From NCBI GenBank assembly GCA_029210325.1, contig JARGPU010000001.1:692126-756125 (forward strand): a stretch of 64,000 nt of DNA. Direction: 5' to 3'. The translations under genes were made by a program, and so were the position numbers. Positions 1 to 11,340 of the stretch are shown here, one piece after another. Position 1 is the first letter of the stretch, and every line of letters begins with the position of its first letter. The notes beneath the pieces were generated by a model, which saw nothing but the letters and a program-made list of their open reading frames with translations, had not been told where the DNA came from and did no database searches. The stretch is from Alcanivoracaceae bacterium. GTDB taxonomy: Bacteria; Pseudomonadota; Gammaproteobacteria; Pseudomonadales; Alcanivoracaceae.

Positions 1-553
1 CAATGATACTGACAAGCGCACTTTAGACGACGCAATTGATGGCGCGGATGTGTTTATCGGTGTATCCGGGGCCGATATGCTGACTCAGGATATGGTGCTG
101 AAAATGGCGCCGAAGCCGATTATTTTTGCACTGGCTAATCCGGATCCGGAAATTCGCCCGGAGTTGGCCCGCGCGGTTCGCCCGGATGCGATTATTGCTA
201 CCGGCCGCTCCGACTATCCTAATCAGGTTAACAATGTACTGGGCTTTCCCTATATCTTCCGCGGCGCGCTGGATGTAAGGGCCCGTGCGATTAATGAAGA
301 GATGAAGATTGCTGCTGTGCACGCTATTGCTGCGCTGGTTCACGAACCGGTTCCGCAGGTGGTACTGGATGCATATGGTGGTGAAGCCTTGTCGTTTGGT
401 CCGGAGTACATTATTCCGAAGCCGACGGATCCGCGCCTGCTTGGTATTGTTTCTGCAGCTGTGGCCAGAGCGGCGGTTGACTCAGGTGTGGCAGGTAAGG
501 GTTATCCAGCCCACTACCCGCTGAGTACAGTCGATGATGTTTTTCCTAAGTAG
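1..553 (+). CDS. maeB: Malic enzyme, C-terminal part (gene cut by window start)
   Basis: The open frame starts before the window; 183 codons from base 2 remain. Malic enzyme oxidatively decarboxylates malate to pyruvate with reduction of NAD(P), feeding gluconeogenic and anaplerotic flux in the cytoplasm. Visible family motifs are the dinucleotide-fold segment [10 protein letters not shown], the conserved FALANPDPE, and [13 protein letters not shown] just after it. The protein ends in [11 protein letters not shown] with no phosphotransacetylase domain, so this is the short form of about 420 residues, not the long two-domain MaeB of enteric bacteria. The gene is followed by a very strong terminator and converges on ponA, the order found in pseudomonads. 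Identification of the family is secure; cofactor choice (NAD or NADP) cannot be read from this part. Confidence 0.93.
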   Translation, partial: NDTDKRTLDDAIDGADVFIGVSGADMLTQDMVLKMAPKPIIFALANPDPEIRPELARAVRPDAIIATGRSDYPNQVNNVLGFPYIFRGALDVRARAINEEMKIAAVHAIAALVHEPVPQVVLDAYGGEALSFGPEYIIPKPTDPRLLGIVSAAVARAAVDSGVAGKGYPAHYPLSTVDDVFPK

Positions 554-557
554 TATT

Positions 558-605
558 TAAGAGAAATAAAAAAGGCCGGTTATCCGGCCTTTTTTATTTC
601 TCTTA
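558..605. terminator. Bidirectional Rho-independent terminator between maeB and ponA
   Basis: Perfect inverted repeat with 22-bp arms (558-579 and 584-605) around a TTAT loop. The GC core is GGCCGG/CCGGCC and each side continues into an A/T run, so it has a U tract in both directions. It serves the two convergent genes. Confidence 0.93.
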
Positions 606-618
606 CTTGGCAACAGAG

Positions 619-3147
619 TCAGAACAGGTGCTCTGGTTCATCTTGCACATCGTCGTGGATGGACTCAGATGGGCTGCTGCTGTCCTGCTCTGGCACGGTG
701 CCTTCAATAAAGTATTCAAAGATGGCGCCTGCATCGCCAGGGCGAGCCAGTTTGCCGCTGGAGGGGTTGATTCGAGCGGTAACAATGCCTGCGGGCTGGG
801 GTTGTTGTTGGTCCTCTACACCCTGCAGTGCGCTGGTCATATAGTCCATCCAGATTGGCAGTGCAGCCCTGCCACCATATTCGCCGCGGCCAAGGGATGT
901 TGGTTCGTCGAAGCCCACCCAGACTGCGGCCACCAGTGCAGGTGAGTAGCCAACGAACCAGGCGTCAACCTGATCGTTGGTGGTACCGGTTTTACCGGCG
1001 AGATCGCGCCGGCCCAGCTGGCTCACCCGGTAGGCGGTGCCACGCCGCACCACGTCTTTCAGCATGGAGTCCATCAGCCAGATATAGCGAGCATCCACCG
1101 CGCGCTGAACTTGGATGGGCTCAGGGGGCGGCAATACAGTTTGCTCGCTGATCAATTCTGCATCGGTGGCGATGGGCGGCTCTGGCTCTGTTGTTTCTGT
1201 TATCTCCGTCGCCTCGGCTGATTCTATTGGGCATTCGGGTTCGCACAGCACGACCTCAGGTGCGAGCCACAAGGTGGTGTTCTGGTTGTCGTCGATTCGC
1301 TGTATGAACCAGGGCTCAACGCGGAAGCCGCTATTGGCAAAGACGCTGTACCCGGTTGCCATTTCCATGGGGGTCAGCGCGGCACTGCCCAGCGCCAGAG
1401 AAAGGTCACGTTGGAATCGCTCGGTGGGCAGACCGAACTCCTTCAAGGTGGCCACGGTATTGCTGATCCCGGTTTGCTGTAGCAGACGAATTGATACCAG
1501 ATTGAGAGAGCGGTACAGCGCCTCGCGGATACGGGTCGGACCATAAAAGCGGCTGCTTGCGCCGGTGGGGCGCCAGGCTGTTTCTAGTGCCGAGTCTTCA
1601 AAAACGATTGGGGCGTCATTGATCAGGGATGCCGTGGTTAGGCCATTGCTGAGTCCGGCCGTATAGATGAACGGCTTGAGCGCGGAGCCTGCTTGACGCT
1701 GCCCTTGGAGAACACGATTGAAATTTGATTGGTTGAAGCTGAAACCGCCGGCCAGCGAGCGTATTGCTCCGGTCTTGGGTTCAAGGGCTACCAATGCGCT
1801 TTGTGCGGCTGGAATCTGTGCCAGACGCCATTGGCTAGTTCCTTCAACAATGATCTCTCGCAGCCGCACCACGTCGCCGGCTTTGATGGCATCAGTTGTG
1901 CGCTTGAGCTCAGCGCCGACGGTGTCGACATCAATATAGCGCCGTGCCCACTGAATGTTTTCCCAGCTCAGCGTGAGCTGTTGGCCGTCGGCAAGAAGCG
2001 CCTTTGCATCCTGCTCGCCGGTGCTAATTACCAGTGCTGGCTGTAGGTCGGCAATGGGGTTAAACGGGCGCAGCAGCGAGGTCCACTGGTGCATCAAGGC
2101 GATGGCCTCGTCGTTACCAGTAATCAGTTCTGGCTCTGGCAGCGGGGCTAGTTCATCTATATCGAGGGAGGCTTCCGCGCCACGCCAGCCATGGCGCTCG
2201 TCATATTCGTGCAAGCCAGCGCGTAGCGCACGTACCGCCGCCGCCTGACGCGGCCCCTCCAGCGTGGTGTAAACCCGCAGGCCGCTGGTGTATGCCTTCT
2301 CTGTGCCGAATCGAGCAACCACTTCGCGGCGCACCATTTCCGCCAGGTAGGAAGCGTCCAGCTCTGGCGCTGGGCCGTGATAACGGACGTCCACGGGCGC
2401 GGCGCGGGCAATATCCAGCTGCTCCCGGTCAATAAAGCCAACTTTGTGCATGCGCCTTAGAATCCAGTTGCGTCGGCTCAAGGCGCGGTCCGGATTGGTA
2501 ATCGGGTTATATGCGGACGGCGCCTTGGGTAGGCCAGCGATCATCGCCCACTGGGGCAGGTCGAGCTCGCTGATTGATTTGCCGTAATAGACCTGGGCGG
2601 CGGCTTCGGCGCCATAGGCGCGGTGGCCAAGGAAGATCTTGTTCATGTAGAGCTCGAAGATCTGTTCCTTGCTGAGTACCGATTCGATCTCCAGTGAAAG
2701 CACTATCTCATTGAATTTGCGTAGGAATTTCTGCTCGCGATCAAGAAAGAAGTTACGCGCTACCTGCATAGTAATGGTTGATCCGCCGGAACGGATTTCG
2801 CGATAGCGCAGCAGTTCAGCAAAGGCTCGGATCAGGCCACGGACGTCTACGCCACCGTGCTCGAAGAAGCGGTCGTCCTCGGCTGCCAGCACCGCCTTAA
2901 CAAACATTGGTGGCAGTTGCTCGTATTTAAGGGGGGTCCTGCGTTTGTCGCCAAATTCGCCAATTAGCAGTCCGTCAGCCGAGTAAACCCGCAGGGGGAT
3001 CTGGAAAGATACATCGCTGAGCTGGCTGGCAGGGGGCAGTTGCGGAGCCAGATATAAGTAGGCGGCATTAAGCACCATGATGGTGCCGGCGACGGAAAGG
3101 GTTGCTGCCAGTAGTAGCCAGCGCCACCAGGGTCTTCGTAACTGCAT
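619..3147 (-). CDS. mrcA: Penicillin-binding protein 1A, bifunctional glycosyltransferase/transpeptidase
   Basis: Class A PBP (842 residues) that polymerises and cross-links peptidoglycan, anchored in the inner membrane by a helix at about residues 8-28. The GT51 glycosyltransferase shows EDDRFFEHGG (catalytic Glu near residue 90) and RSGGSTITMQ. An OB-like insert follows. The transpeptidase has SALK with the active Ser near 488, SLN near 547 and KTGTT near 719. An acidic, Pro/Glu-rich insert lies before the KTGTT box, as in other PBP1A proteins. The frame is open for 96 more codons upstream, but those lack family similarity and run into the pilM promoter region; ATG 3147 gives the expected short cytoplasmic tail MQLRRPWWRW. 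It is divergent from pilM, an arrangement conserved in pseudomonads. Confidence 0.95.
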   Translation of the reverse strand: MQLRRPWWRWLLLAATLSVAGTIMVLNAAYLYLAPQLPPASQLSDVSFQIPLRVYSADGLLIGEFGDKRRTPLKYEQLPPMFVKAVLAAEDDRFFEHGGVDVRGLIRAFAELLRYREIRSGGSTITMQVARNFFLDREQKFLRKFNEIVLSLEIESVLSKEQIFELYMNKIFLGHRAYGAEAAAQVYYGKSISELDLPQWAMIAGLPKAPSAYNPITNPDRALSRRNWILRRMHKVGFIDREQLDIARAAPVDVRYHGPAPELDASYLAEMVRREVVARFGTEKAYTSGLRVYTTLEGPRQAAAVRALRAGLHEYDERHGWRGAEASLDIDELAPLPEPELITGNDEAIALMHQWTSLLRPFNPIADLQPALVISTGEQDAKALLADGQQLTLSWENIQWARRYIDVDTVGAELKRTTDAIKAGDVVRLREIIVEGTSQWRLAQIPAAQSALVALEPKTGAIRSLAGGFSFNQSNFNRVLQGQRQAGSALKPFIYTAGLSNGLTTASLINDAPIVFEDSALETAWRPTGASSRFYGPTRIREALYRSLNLVSIRLLQQTGISNTVATLKEFGLPTERFQRDLSLALGSAALTPMEMATGYSVFANSGFRVEPWFIQRIDDNQNTTLWLAPEVVLCEPECPIESAEATEITETTEPEPPIATDAELISEQTVLPPPEPIQVQRAVDARYIWLMDSMLKDVVRRGTAYRVSQLGRRDLAGKTGTTNDQVDAWFVGYSPALVAAVWVGFDEPTSLGRGEYGGRAALPIWMDYMTSALQGVEDQQQPQPAGIVTARINPSSGKLARPGDAGAIFEYFIEGTVPEQDSSSPSESIHDDVQDEPEHLF

Positions 3148-3231
3148 GATTTTCAAACCTGAAAAACTGTCATTTTGGGGGGTAGGCCGGAAGCCACCCG
3201 TGAAGCCCGTCATTATATGGGGCAAAGCAAG

Positions 3232-3260
3232 TTGTGATCTAACATCCTTTCTGTTATTAG
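3232..3260 (+). promoter_or_regulatory. Candidate sigma70 promoter for pilMNOPQ
   Basis: TTGTGA (3232-3237) and TATTAG (3255-3260) are separated by 17 bp, in the AT-rich gap between ponA and pilM, about 90 bp before the pilM start. Only the -35/-10 similarity supports it. Confidence 0.3.
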
Positions 3261-3340
3261 TTATTCCTAAAGTGATTAGACATGAATATCCTGTAAGTGT
3301 ATATTTCTTCGATAAAAATAGTCCGATAACAACCAGATAG

Positions 3341-4982
<1,642 letters not shown>

Positions 4983-4986
<4 letters not shown>

Positions 4987-5630
4987 GCAAAGCCGATAAG
5001 AAGGCCTTTGATCCTCAGGAGTTGATGGACATCCTGCAGAATCTCGACTTTGAGAATGTGGGCGGCTGGCCACTGCCGGTTAAGTTTGGTGCTGCGGTGT
5101 TGGTGTTTGTTGCTGTGCTTGCCGCAGGTTATTTCCTGAGTATTGTCGAGCAGAACAGCCAGCTCGAGCGCTACCTGAATGAAGAGACCAATCTCATGCA
5201 GCAGTATGAGAAAAAGGCCTTCACTGCGCAGAATCTCGAGCAATATAAAAAGCAGATGGTGGATATGGAGGAGATGTTTGGCTCGCTGCTAAGCCAGCTA
5301 CCCAAGGACACCGAAGTGCCTGGTCTGCTTGAAGATATTACTCATACTGGCCTGGGTAGCGGTCTGGAGATTGACCGTATTGAGTTAGGTTCCGTTGTGG
5401 AGCGAGAGTTCTATGCCGAGCTTCCCATCAAGATGACGGTGCGTGGAGACTTTCATGGTTTCGGCTCGTTTGTTAGTGGTGTAGCTGCGTTGCCGCGGAT
5501 CGTAACGTTGGATGATTTTTCCATCAAGCCGGTCAGTCAGTCCGCAAACCGCTTCCTTGAGATGTCTATTAGCGCCAAAACGTATCGCTATGCGTCAGGG
5601 GCTGCAGCTCCGGCGGGGAGGCGTAAATGA
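4983..5630 (+). CDS. pilO: Type IV pilus assembly protein PilO
   Basis: PilO (215 residues) forms the periplasmic heterodimer with PilN that connects PilM to PilP and the secretin. A cytoplasmic segment of about 30 residues is followed by one membrane helix near residues 36-58, a coiled coil rich in Glu/Gln/Lys, and a C-terminal globular domain with the family pattern IELPIKMTVRGDFH-like (here ELPIKMTVRGDFHGFGSFV). Its start overlaps pilN (ATGA) and its stop overlaps pilP. Confidence 0.95.
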
Positions 5631-6172
5631 TGATCGCGCGCCAAATCAAAATTGCATTTCGTAGTTTGCTGGCGGTAGTGGCGCTTGCTTCCCTGTCTGC
5701 CTGTGGCGGTACCGGTGATTTCTCGGACCTGCAGGCAAAGATGGCAGAGATCAAGGCGCGGCCCAGAGGTCGTATTGAGCCGCCGCCGGAGTTTGCACCG
5801 ATTGCCAGTGTGTCGTACTCCGTTCATCAGCTGCGAGGGCCCTTTACTCCGCCGATTGATGATTCCGGAGTGGAAATTCCTCAAGGGCGCTCGGTAGAGC
5901 CTGACTTCACCCGTCCGCGGGAATATCTGGAGCGCTTTACCCTGGACTCTTTGAAGATGGTGGGTTCGATTTCCCGCCCAGGGCAGCCCCTTGAGGTGTT
6001 GGTGAAAGATCCGACTGGCACCGTGAATCGGGCCCGGGTCGGTAATCATATGGGTAAGAATTTTGGTCGTATTATTGAAGTTTCAGAAACATCGGTTGGC
6101 GTACTTGAAATCGTACCCGACGGGCAAGATGGATGGGTTGAACGTGCCCGTACCATCAAGCTGGCTGAATAA
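5627..6172 (+). CDS. pilP: Type IV pilus assembly lipoprotein PilP
   Basis: PilP (181 residues) is an inner-membrane lipoprotein whose HR-like domain contacts the N0 domain of the PilQ secretin. The signal peptide ends in the lipobox SLSACGG (Cys26). A disordered linker rich in Arg and Pro follows, then the PilP domain with the conserved LDSLKMVGSI and VNRARVGNHMGKNFGRI. Start overlaps pilO by four bases; pilQ begins 20 bp after the stop. Confidence 0.95.
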   Translation: MMIARQIKIAFRSLLAVVALASLSACGGTGDFSDLQAKMAEIKARPRGRIEPPPEFAPIASVSYSVHQLRGPFTPPIDDSGVEIPQGRSVEPDFTRPREYLERFTLDSLKMVGSISRPGQPLEVLVKDPTGTVNRARVGNHMGKNFGRIIEVSETSVGVLEIVPDGQDGWVERARTIKLAE

Positions 6173-6192
6173 ACGGAGCTGGGGATAACACC

Positions 6193-8334
6193 ATGACAAG
6201 CAAAATGGCTAGAACAAAAAAACACTCAGCTGCTCGCAGAATTTCGCTGATCCTCGGCGCGGCGCTGGTGTCGGTGATTACGACGGTTGCTTCGGCGGCC
6301 ACTCTTAAGGACATTAGCTACGCGTCTCTACCCGGCAATCGACTGGAAGTGCGCCTGGCATTTGATGGCACGCCGCCGGAGGTAAAGGGCTACAGTATCG
6401 AAAAGCCGGCCCGTATTGCCCTCGATTTGTTGGACGCCAACAGTGGTCTGACTAGCAAGTACCACAATCTGGGTACTGGCAATGCGCGCAGTATCACGGT
6501 TGTAGAGGCCAAGGATCGTACCCGACTGATCGTTAATATGATCCAGCTACAGGGTTATGAGACGGAAGTGCAGGGCAATGATCTCGTGCTGGTACTCGGC
6601 GTTGACGGCAATGCCGCCGCGCAGACCGCTGCCACTTCCGGTGATGGCGCAGCAGCTGTGCCAGATGCTGATTCGCTGGACGTGCGCACTGTGGACTTCC
6701 GTCGTGGTAGTCAGGGCGAAGGCCAGATCAATATCAGTCTTTCATCGTCCTCTATTCCGGTAGACGTGCGTGAAGAGGGTGGCCGGATTATTGCTCGATT
6801 CGTTGGCGCCAAGCTGCCTACCGATTTGCATCGTCGTCTTGATGTGACTGACTTTGCTACCCCGGTGAAGTTCATTGACTCCCGTTACGATGGTCAAAGC
6901 ACGGTGATGATCGTGGAGGCTGATGGTAGCTGGGAATACCTTGCCTATCAGGCCGACGACATGTTCACCATTAATGTTAAGCCGGTGACTCAAGTTGAAG
7001 CCTCCAAGCGTAAGAAGGATGCATTCCAGTACTCCGGTGAAAAACTGTCGCTGAGCTTCCAGGATATTGAGGTTCGCTCGGTTCTTCAGTTGGTTGCTGA
7101 TTTTACCAGCCTGAATCTGGTTGCTTCGGATACTGTTACTGGTCGCATTACTCTGCGTCTGCAGAACGTACCTTGGGATCAGGCGCTGGACCTGATTTTG
7201 AAAACCAAAGGTTTGGATAAGCGTCAGATCGGTAATGTCCTTCTGGTGGCGCCGGCTGATGAAATCGCCGCTCGTGAGCAGCTAGAGCTGGAGAGCCAGA
7301 AGAAAATCGAGGCGCTCGCGCCGCTGCGTACCGAGTATGTTCGTGTGAACTATGCCCGTGCTGCAGACCTGGAAAAGTTGATTAAAGCGGAAGGCTCGTT
7401 GCTGACTAGCCGTGGTTCCATCGCTATTGATGAGCGCACTAATACGCTGATCATTCAGGACACTGACCGCAAGCTGGAGGAAATCCGCGAGGTCATTTCC
7501 TATCTGGACGTGGCGGTACAGCAGGTATTGATTGAGGCGCGGGTAGTGGTTGCCAGCACCGATGTCGCCAAAGAGATGGGTGTTCGCTGGGGCGGTGTGG
7601 CTTATCAGGGAGGCCGTTTGGGTCGCGATGGCCGCTCCTTGGTGTTTTCCGGTAGAAACGACAATATTTACAACTTCGCAGAGGGCGCTACTGACCCTGA
7701 AGACGATGGTACCTTCACTTATGATATCGAGCGTCCCCAGGATGCGGTGGTCGACTTTGGTGTGGTGAATGATGCTGCTAGCCGCTTCTCAATTGGTATG
7801 GTGGATGTCAACGCCGGGGTTATTGATCTGGAGCTGTCCGCGCTGGACTCGGAAGGCCGTGCAGAGTTGGTAGCGACTCCCAAGGTTCTGACCGCTGATC
7901 AGCAGCCTGCCCTGATTGCATCTGGCCAGCAGGTTGGTTATCAGAAGGCGACTTCAAGCGGTGCCACTGCGGTTGAATTTGTTAATGCTGAATTGCGTCT
8001 TGAAGTGACCCCTGCAATTACGCCGGAAGGCAAAGTAATTATGCAGATCAAGGTGAATAACGACAGGATTAGTGGTTTTACGGCGAATGGCACCATTCCT
8101 CTGCTGGACACTAACCGTATCGAAACGGCGGTGCTGGTGGGTGACGGTGAGACCGTTGTTCTGGGTGGTATTTTCCAGGAGGCCGTAACCAAGGCTACCC
8201 TGAAGACACCGTTCCTGGGTGACCTGCCGTGGATTGGTCGTCTGTTCCGTAAGGACATCAACAACAATACCAAGCAGGAACTGCTGATCTTCATCACTCC
8301 CCGTCTGATCAAGGATGCGGTGGCCGGGAAGTGA
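6193..8334 (+). CDS. pilQ: Type IV pilus outer-membrane secretin PilQ
   Basis: PilQ (713 residues) forms the outer-membrane channel for the pilus. In order: signal peptide cleaved after VASAA (near residue 35), two AMIN domains that bind peptidoglycan (about 36-290), an STN/N0 domain beginning LSLSFQDIEVRSVLQLVADF (about 290-360), an N1 domain, and the secretin domain containing VLIEARVVVAS and the closing GDLPWIGRLFRKD...ELLIFITPRLI. Length is typical. It closes the pil operon, and aroK follows after 10 bp, as in Pseudomonas, so the shikimate genes probably share the transcript. Confidence 0.96.
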   Translation: MTSKMARTKKHSAARRISLILGAALVSVITTVASAATLKDISYASLPGNRLEVRLAFDGTPPEVKGYSIEKPARIALDLLDANSGLTSKYHNLGTGNARSITVVEAKDRTRLIVNMIQLQGYETEVQGNDLVLVLGVDGNAAAQTAATSGDGAAAVPDADSLDVRTVDFRRGSQGEGQINISLSSSSIPVDVREEGGRIIARFVGAKLPTDLHRRLDVTDFATPVKFIDSRYDGQSTVMIVEADGSWEYLAYQADDMFTINVKPVTQVEASKRKKDAFQYSGEKLSLSFQDIEVRSVLQLVADFTSLNLVASDTVTGRITLRLQNVPWDQALDLILKTKGLDKRQIGNVLLVAPADEIAAREQLELESQKKIEALAPLRTEYVRVNYARAADLEKLIKAEGSLLTSRGSIAIDERTNTLIIQDTDRKLEEIREVISYLDVAVQQVLIEARVVVASTDVAKEMGVRWGGVAYQGGRLGRDGRSLVFSGRNDNIYNFAEGATDPEDDGTFTYDIERPQDAVVDFGVVNDAASRFSIGMVDVNAGVIDLELSALDSEGRAELVATPKVLTADQQPALIASGQQVGYQKATSSGATAVEFVNAELRLEVTPAITPEGKVIMQIKVNNDRISGFTANGTIPLLDTNRIETAVLVGDGETVVLGGIFQEAVTKATLKTPFLGDLPWIGRLFRKDINNNTKQELLIFITPRLIKDAVAGK

Positions 8335-8344
8335 TGCGGGAAGC

Positions 8345-8875
8345 ATGAGTGAAGACACCCCAAGTATTTTTCTGATTGGGCCCATGGGTGCTGGAAAGAG
8401 CACCCTGGGTCGTCATCTTGCCCATATTCTCAAACGGCCCTTCTACGATTCCGACAAAGTTATTGAAGATCGTACCGGGGCCGACATTCCGTGGATTTTT
8501 GATGTTGAGGGAGAGGCCGGTTTTCGTCGTCGCGAGGAGGAAGTGATTGACGAATTAACCCTGTTGCCCGGAGTGGTCATGGCCACTGGCGGCGGTGTGG
8601 TGATGTGTGAGGCGAATCGCCGCCATCTGCATGACCGTGGTGTGGTGATCTACCTGTGGACGCCGGTTGAGGTGCAACTGGCCAGAACCCGGCAGGATCG
8701 CAATCGTCCATTGCTGCAACAGCCGGACCCGGAGGCGGTGCTGCGTCGTCTGTTCGAGTTGCGCGATCCGCTCTACCGGGAAGCCTGCCATCATATTGTG
8801 CCCACTTCTTCCGGCAACCTGCGTAAGGTGTCTGATCAGGTCCTTGGTTGTCTCGGTATCGAAGCAGCCGGATAA
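8345..8875 (+). CDS. aroK: Shikimate kinase I
   Basis: AroK (176 residues) phosphorylates shikimate with ATP at the 3-hydroxyl, in the chorismate pathway. It shows the P-loop GPMGAGKST (residues 12-20), the shikimate-binding [11 protein letters not shown], the FRRREEEV segment and the glycine-rich ATGGGVV. The lid carries RNRPLL. ATG 8345 is chosen because it places the P-loop at the usual distance and follows GCGGGAAG; an upstream in-frame codon lies inside pilQ. The next gene is aroB, the usual partner. Confidence 0.96.
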   Translation: MSEDTPSIFLIGPMGAGKSTLGRHLAHILKRPFYDSDKVIEDRTGADIPWIFDVEGEAGFRRREEEVIDELTLLPGVVMATGGGVVMCEANRRHLHDRGVVIYLWTPVEVQLARTRQDRNRPLLQQPDPEAVLRRLFELRDPLYREACHHIVPTSSGNLRKVSDQVLGCLGIEAAG

Positions 8876-8901
8876 TGGCCGCTTCTGGCCGGAGAACTTT
8901 C

Positions 8902-9987
8902 ATGCATACCCTCAATGTTGCGCTGGCTGAGCGCAGCTACCCTATTTATATCGGCAAGGGCCTGCTGGGCCATGACTTGCTGCGCAAACATGTGCGTGCC
9001 CGTCAGGTTCTGGTGGTCACCAATGAGGCTATTGCGCCGCTTTATCTGGATCGCGTGCTGGCAAGTCTTCAGGGCCTGCAGGTGGATTCCATGCTGTTGC
9101 CGGACGGCGAGAAGTATAAGTCGCTGTCTGTACTGGAAAAGATATTCGACCGGCTGCTGGAAGGCCGTCATGCCCGAACTACCACACTTATTGCGCTGGG
9201 TGGTGGGGTTGTGGGTGATATGGTTGGTTTTGCTGCGGCTTGTTATCAGCGCGGGGTGGATTTTATTCAGGTGCCAACTACGCTGTTAGCTCAGGTGGAC
9301 TCTTCCGTGGGCGGCAAGACGGCGGTCAATCATCCCCGTGGCAAGAACATGATAGGCGCCTTCCACCAGCCGAAAGCGGTAATTATTGATACCGATGTGT
9401 TGGAGACACTACCGGCCCGTGAATTTAGTGCTGGGTTGGCTGAGGTTATCAAGTACGGTTTGATTCGGGACGTGGAATTCTATCGCTGGTTAACGGTCAA
9501 CATCGATGCGTTGTTAGGGCGAGATCCGTCGGCGCTGTCTGAAGCTATCCTGCGCAGCTGTCAGAACAAGGCTGAGGTCGTTGTTGAGGATGAAACCGAG
9601 CAGGGTAGCCGGGCGTTGCTAAATCTCGGTCATACCTTTGGTCATGCTATCGAAACCGCAACCGGTTACAGTGCCTGGTTGCACGGTGAGGCAGTAGCCA
9701 CTGGCATGATCATGGCTGCTCAATTGTCCGTTGATCTGGGCTGGCTGCCACAGGCCGATGTTGATGCCTTGAGCGCCTTGCTGGCGCGCATGGGGCTGCC
9801 AGTAAAGCCGCCAGTCGGAATGACCGCCAGTCAGTGCCGTGAGCTGATGGCACTGGATAAGAAAGTACATGATGGCTCTTTGCGGCTGGTGTTGCTGCGC
9901 TCTATTGGCCATGCGGTGGTCACCGCCGACTATGATGATGCTGTATTGATGCGGATGCTGGAGCGAGACTGCGTTGCCGGAGAATAG
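8902..9987 (+). CDS. aroB: 3-dehydroquinate synthase
   Basis: AroB (361 residues) converts DAHP to 3-dehydroquinate using NAD and a divalent metal. The NAD-binding loop [11 protein letters not shown], the substrate motif [12 protein letters not shown], and the metal ligands in [17 protein letters not shown] and [11 protein letters not shown] are all present. ATG 8902 follows GGAGAA by a good distance; longer readings overlap aroK. Its last codons overlap the damX-like gene by 14 bp, pointing to translational coupling. Confidence 0.96.
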   Translation: MHTLNVALAERSYPIYIGKGLLGHDLLRKHVRARQVLVVTNEAIAPLYLDRVLASLQGLQVDSMLLPDGEKYKSLSVLEKIFDRLLEGRHARTTTLIALGGGVVGDMVGFAAACYQRGVDFIQVPTTLLAQVDSSVGGKTAVNHPRGKNMIGAFHQPKAVIIDTDVLETLPAREFSAGLAEVIKYGLIRDVEFYRWLTVNIDALLGRDPSALSEAILRSCQNKAEVVVEDETEQGSRALLNLGHTFGHAIETATGYSAWLHGEAVATGMIMAAQLSVDLGWLPQADVDALSALLARMGLPVKPPVGMTASQCRELMALDKKVHDGSLRLVLLRSIGHAVVTADYDDAVLMRMLERDCVAGE

Positions 9988-11197
9988 CTTGGAAGATCTG
10001 CTGACGACTGATGAGCTGGTGGACCAGCTTACCTCCGAGTCCATGGCTGGGAGGATGGTGCTGCTGGTGGGTGCGGATCCGGAAGCGGTGTCTGAGCGCC
10101 TTGGCCTGTCGGTGGAGAAGTTGATTGATTTTGGTGTCGAGCTGCTGCGCTTTGATGCATTACAGTTCCACACCGCAGATAGTCTTTTAGCAGAGCTGGC
10201 CGATGTGCTCGGGATTGATAGTGAGCATGTCATGGTTGGTCTCAAGGTTCGTGGGCAAACCGGCAACCCGCTGTTGATGGTGGTGGATAATGCCGAGTGT
10301 CTGGCCGCCGATGCCCGTGCGTTGTTACGCGCTCTGGCAACGCAAACCGAGTCCGGGCTTGGCGTGATCTTTGGTGGCGAGCCGGATGCGGAGCCTGCCT
10401 TGCTTGATGCAGGGGTGCCGTTGTCGCTTGTTCTGGAAAGCGCAGAAGTGGCTGCCTTTGAGGCGCCGCCGTCCGCTGCCTCCGATATGCCGGCGCAGAG
10501 AAGGCCCCCGTGGGCTGGATTAATGATCCCGTGGCGCCATCTTGCCGCCGTGGCGGGGCTGTTGCTGTTGGTGTTGCTGTTCTGGCCCGACAATGGCGCT
10601 ACACCGCCCGAACACGATGTCCGTGAGCTGAGCTTGCCCGAGGCGCCGCCAGAGCCGGTCACCACAGAGTCCGCGCCCAGCCAGTCCTTGCCTGTTGCGC
10701 CCGAGCAAGAGCCTGTGGCGATGGCTGCTGTTGAGGAGTTCGCCCCGGGCCCGCCTGTGGTAGCTCCTGAGCCCAAGACGCAGGCTCCCAAGCCTGAACC
10801 ACCTGTGAAGTCTGTGCCAGCCCCGAAGCCAACACCTGTGCCGCCTGCGCAGCCAGTTAACCGTACTCCGGCGCTGACCGGGATGGCGGCGGAGCTGGCC
10901 TACCGCAATGAGGACTGGTTGCTGGCCCAGCAGGCAGGGCGCTGGATGTTGCAGGTGGCGGCAGCATCGTCTGAAGACGCTGCTCGAGCCATGCTTGATC
11001 GTCTGGGACGGGAGCGTTCTGCTTACTATCGTGCCAGGCGTAACGGTAAAGTAGTTTTTGTGGTGCTGGCTGGAAGCTGGGCGTCACGGGATCTGGCTCT
11101 GGCAGGACGTGACGGGTTGGCAGCGGAGTTTCGTCAGCTGGGGCCTTTCCCGCGCGAGATGCGCGCCATTCACAGCGAGATCATCGCCGTCCGTTAA
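9974..11197 (+). CDS. damX: DamX-like SPOR-domain cell division protein
   Basis: This 407-residue protein sits between aroB and gltB, where pseudomonads carry their DamX-like protein. Residues 1-170 are a degenerate AAA-like region with [11 protein letters not shown] and LLMVVDNAE but no intact P-loop. A single membrane helix lies at about 188-205 ([15 protein letters not shown]). A Pro/Ala/Glu-rich periplasmic linker follows (about 206-300), then a C-terminal SPOR domain (about 325-400; [20 protein letters not shown] and [16 protein letters not shown]). SPOR domains bind denuded septal glycans. The start codon is TTG within aroB, so expression may depend on coupling. Confidence 0.85.
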   Translation: MPENSLEDLLTTDELVDQLTSESMAGRMVLLVGADPEAVSERLGLSVEKLIDFGVELLRFDALQFHTADSLLAELADVLGIDSEHVMVGLKVRGQTGNPLLMVVDNAECLAADARALLRALATQTESGLGVIFGGEPDAEPALLDAGVPLSLVLESAEVAAFEAPPSAASDMPAQRRPPWAGLMIPWRHLAAVAGLLLLVLLFWPDNGATPPEHDVRELSLPEAPPEPVTTESAPSQSLPVAPEQEPVAMAAVEEFAPGPPVVAPEPKTQAPKPEPPVKSVPAPKPTPVPPAQPVNRTPALTGMAAELAYRNEDWLLAQQAGRWMLQVAAASSEDAARAMLDRLGRERSAYYRARRNGKVVFVVLAGSWASRDLALAGRDGLAAEFRQLGPFPREMRAIHSEIIAVR

Positions 11198-11228
11198 TAG
11201 TTGCCAGCGACTTGTCCGTGGGTCGCAT

Positions 11229-11257
11229 TTGTCGGCCCACCGCCCAATGTGTAGAAT
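11229..11257 (+). promoter_or_regulatory. Candidate sigma70 promoter for gltBD
   Basis: TTGTCG (11229-11234) and TAGAAT (11252-11257) with a 17-bp spacer, 84 bp before gltB. A six-bp stem, CGCCGA/TCGGCG (11271-11287), lies in the predicted leader. Confidence 0.45.
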
Positions 11258-11340
11258 GTGCTTCCTTTTTCGCCGACTGTTTCGGCGTGGCTATTTGCCG
11301 CCTTCTGTAAGTCTCTGAATTTCATAGAGGAATGATGCTA

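Noticed and set aside
9619-10791. 390-codon minus-strand frame opposite aroB and damX
   Set aside because: Low-complexity Ser/Gly/Ala product from the reverse of the Pro-rich linker; shadow.
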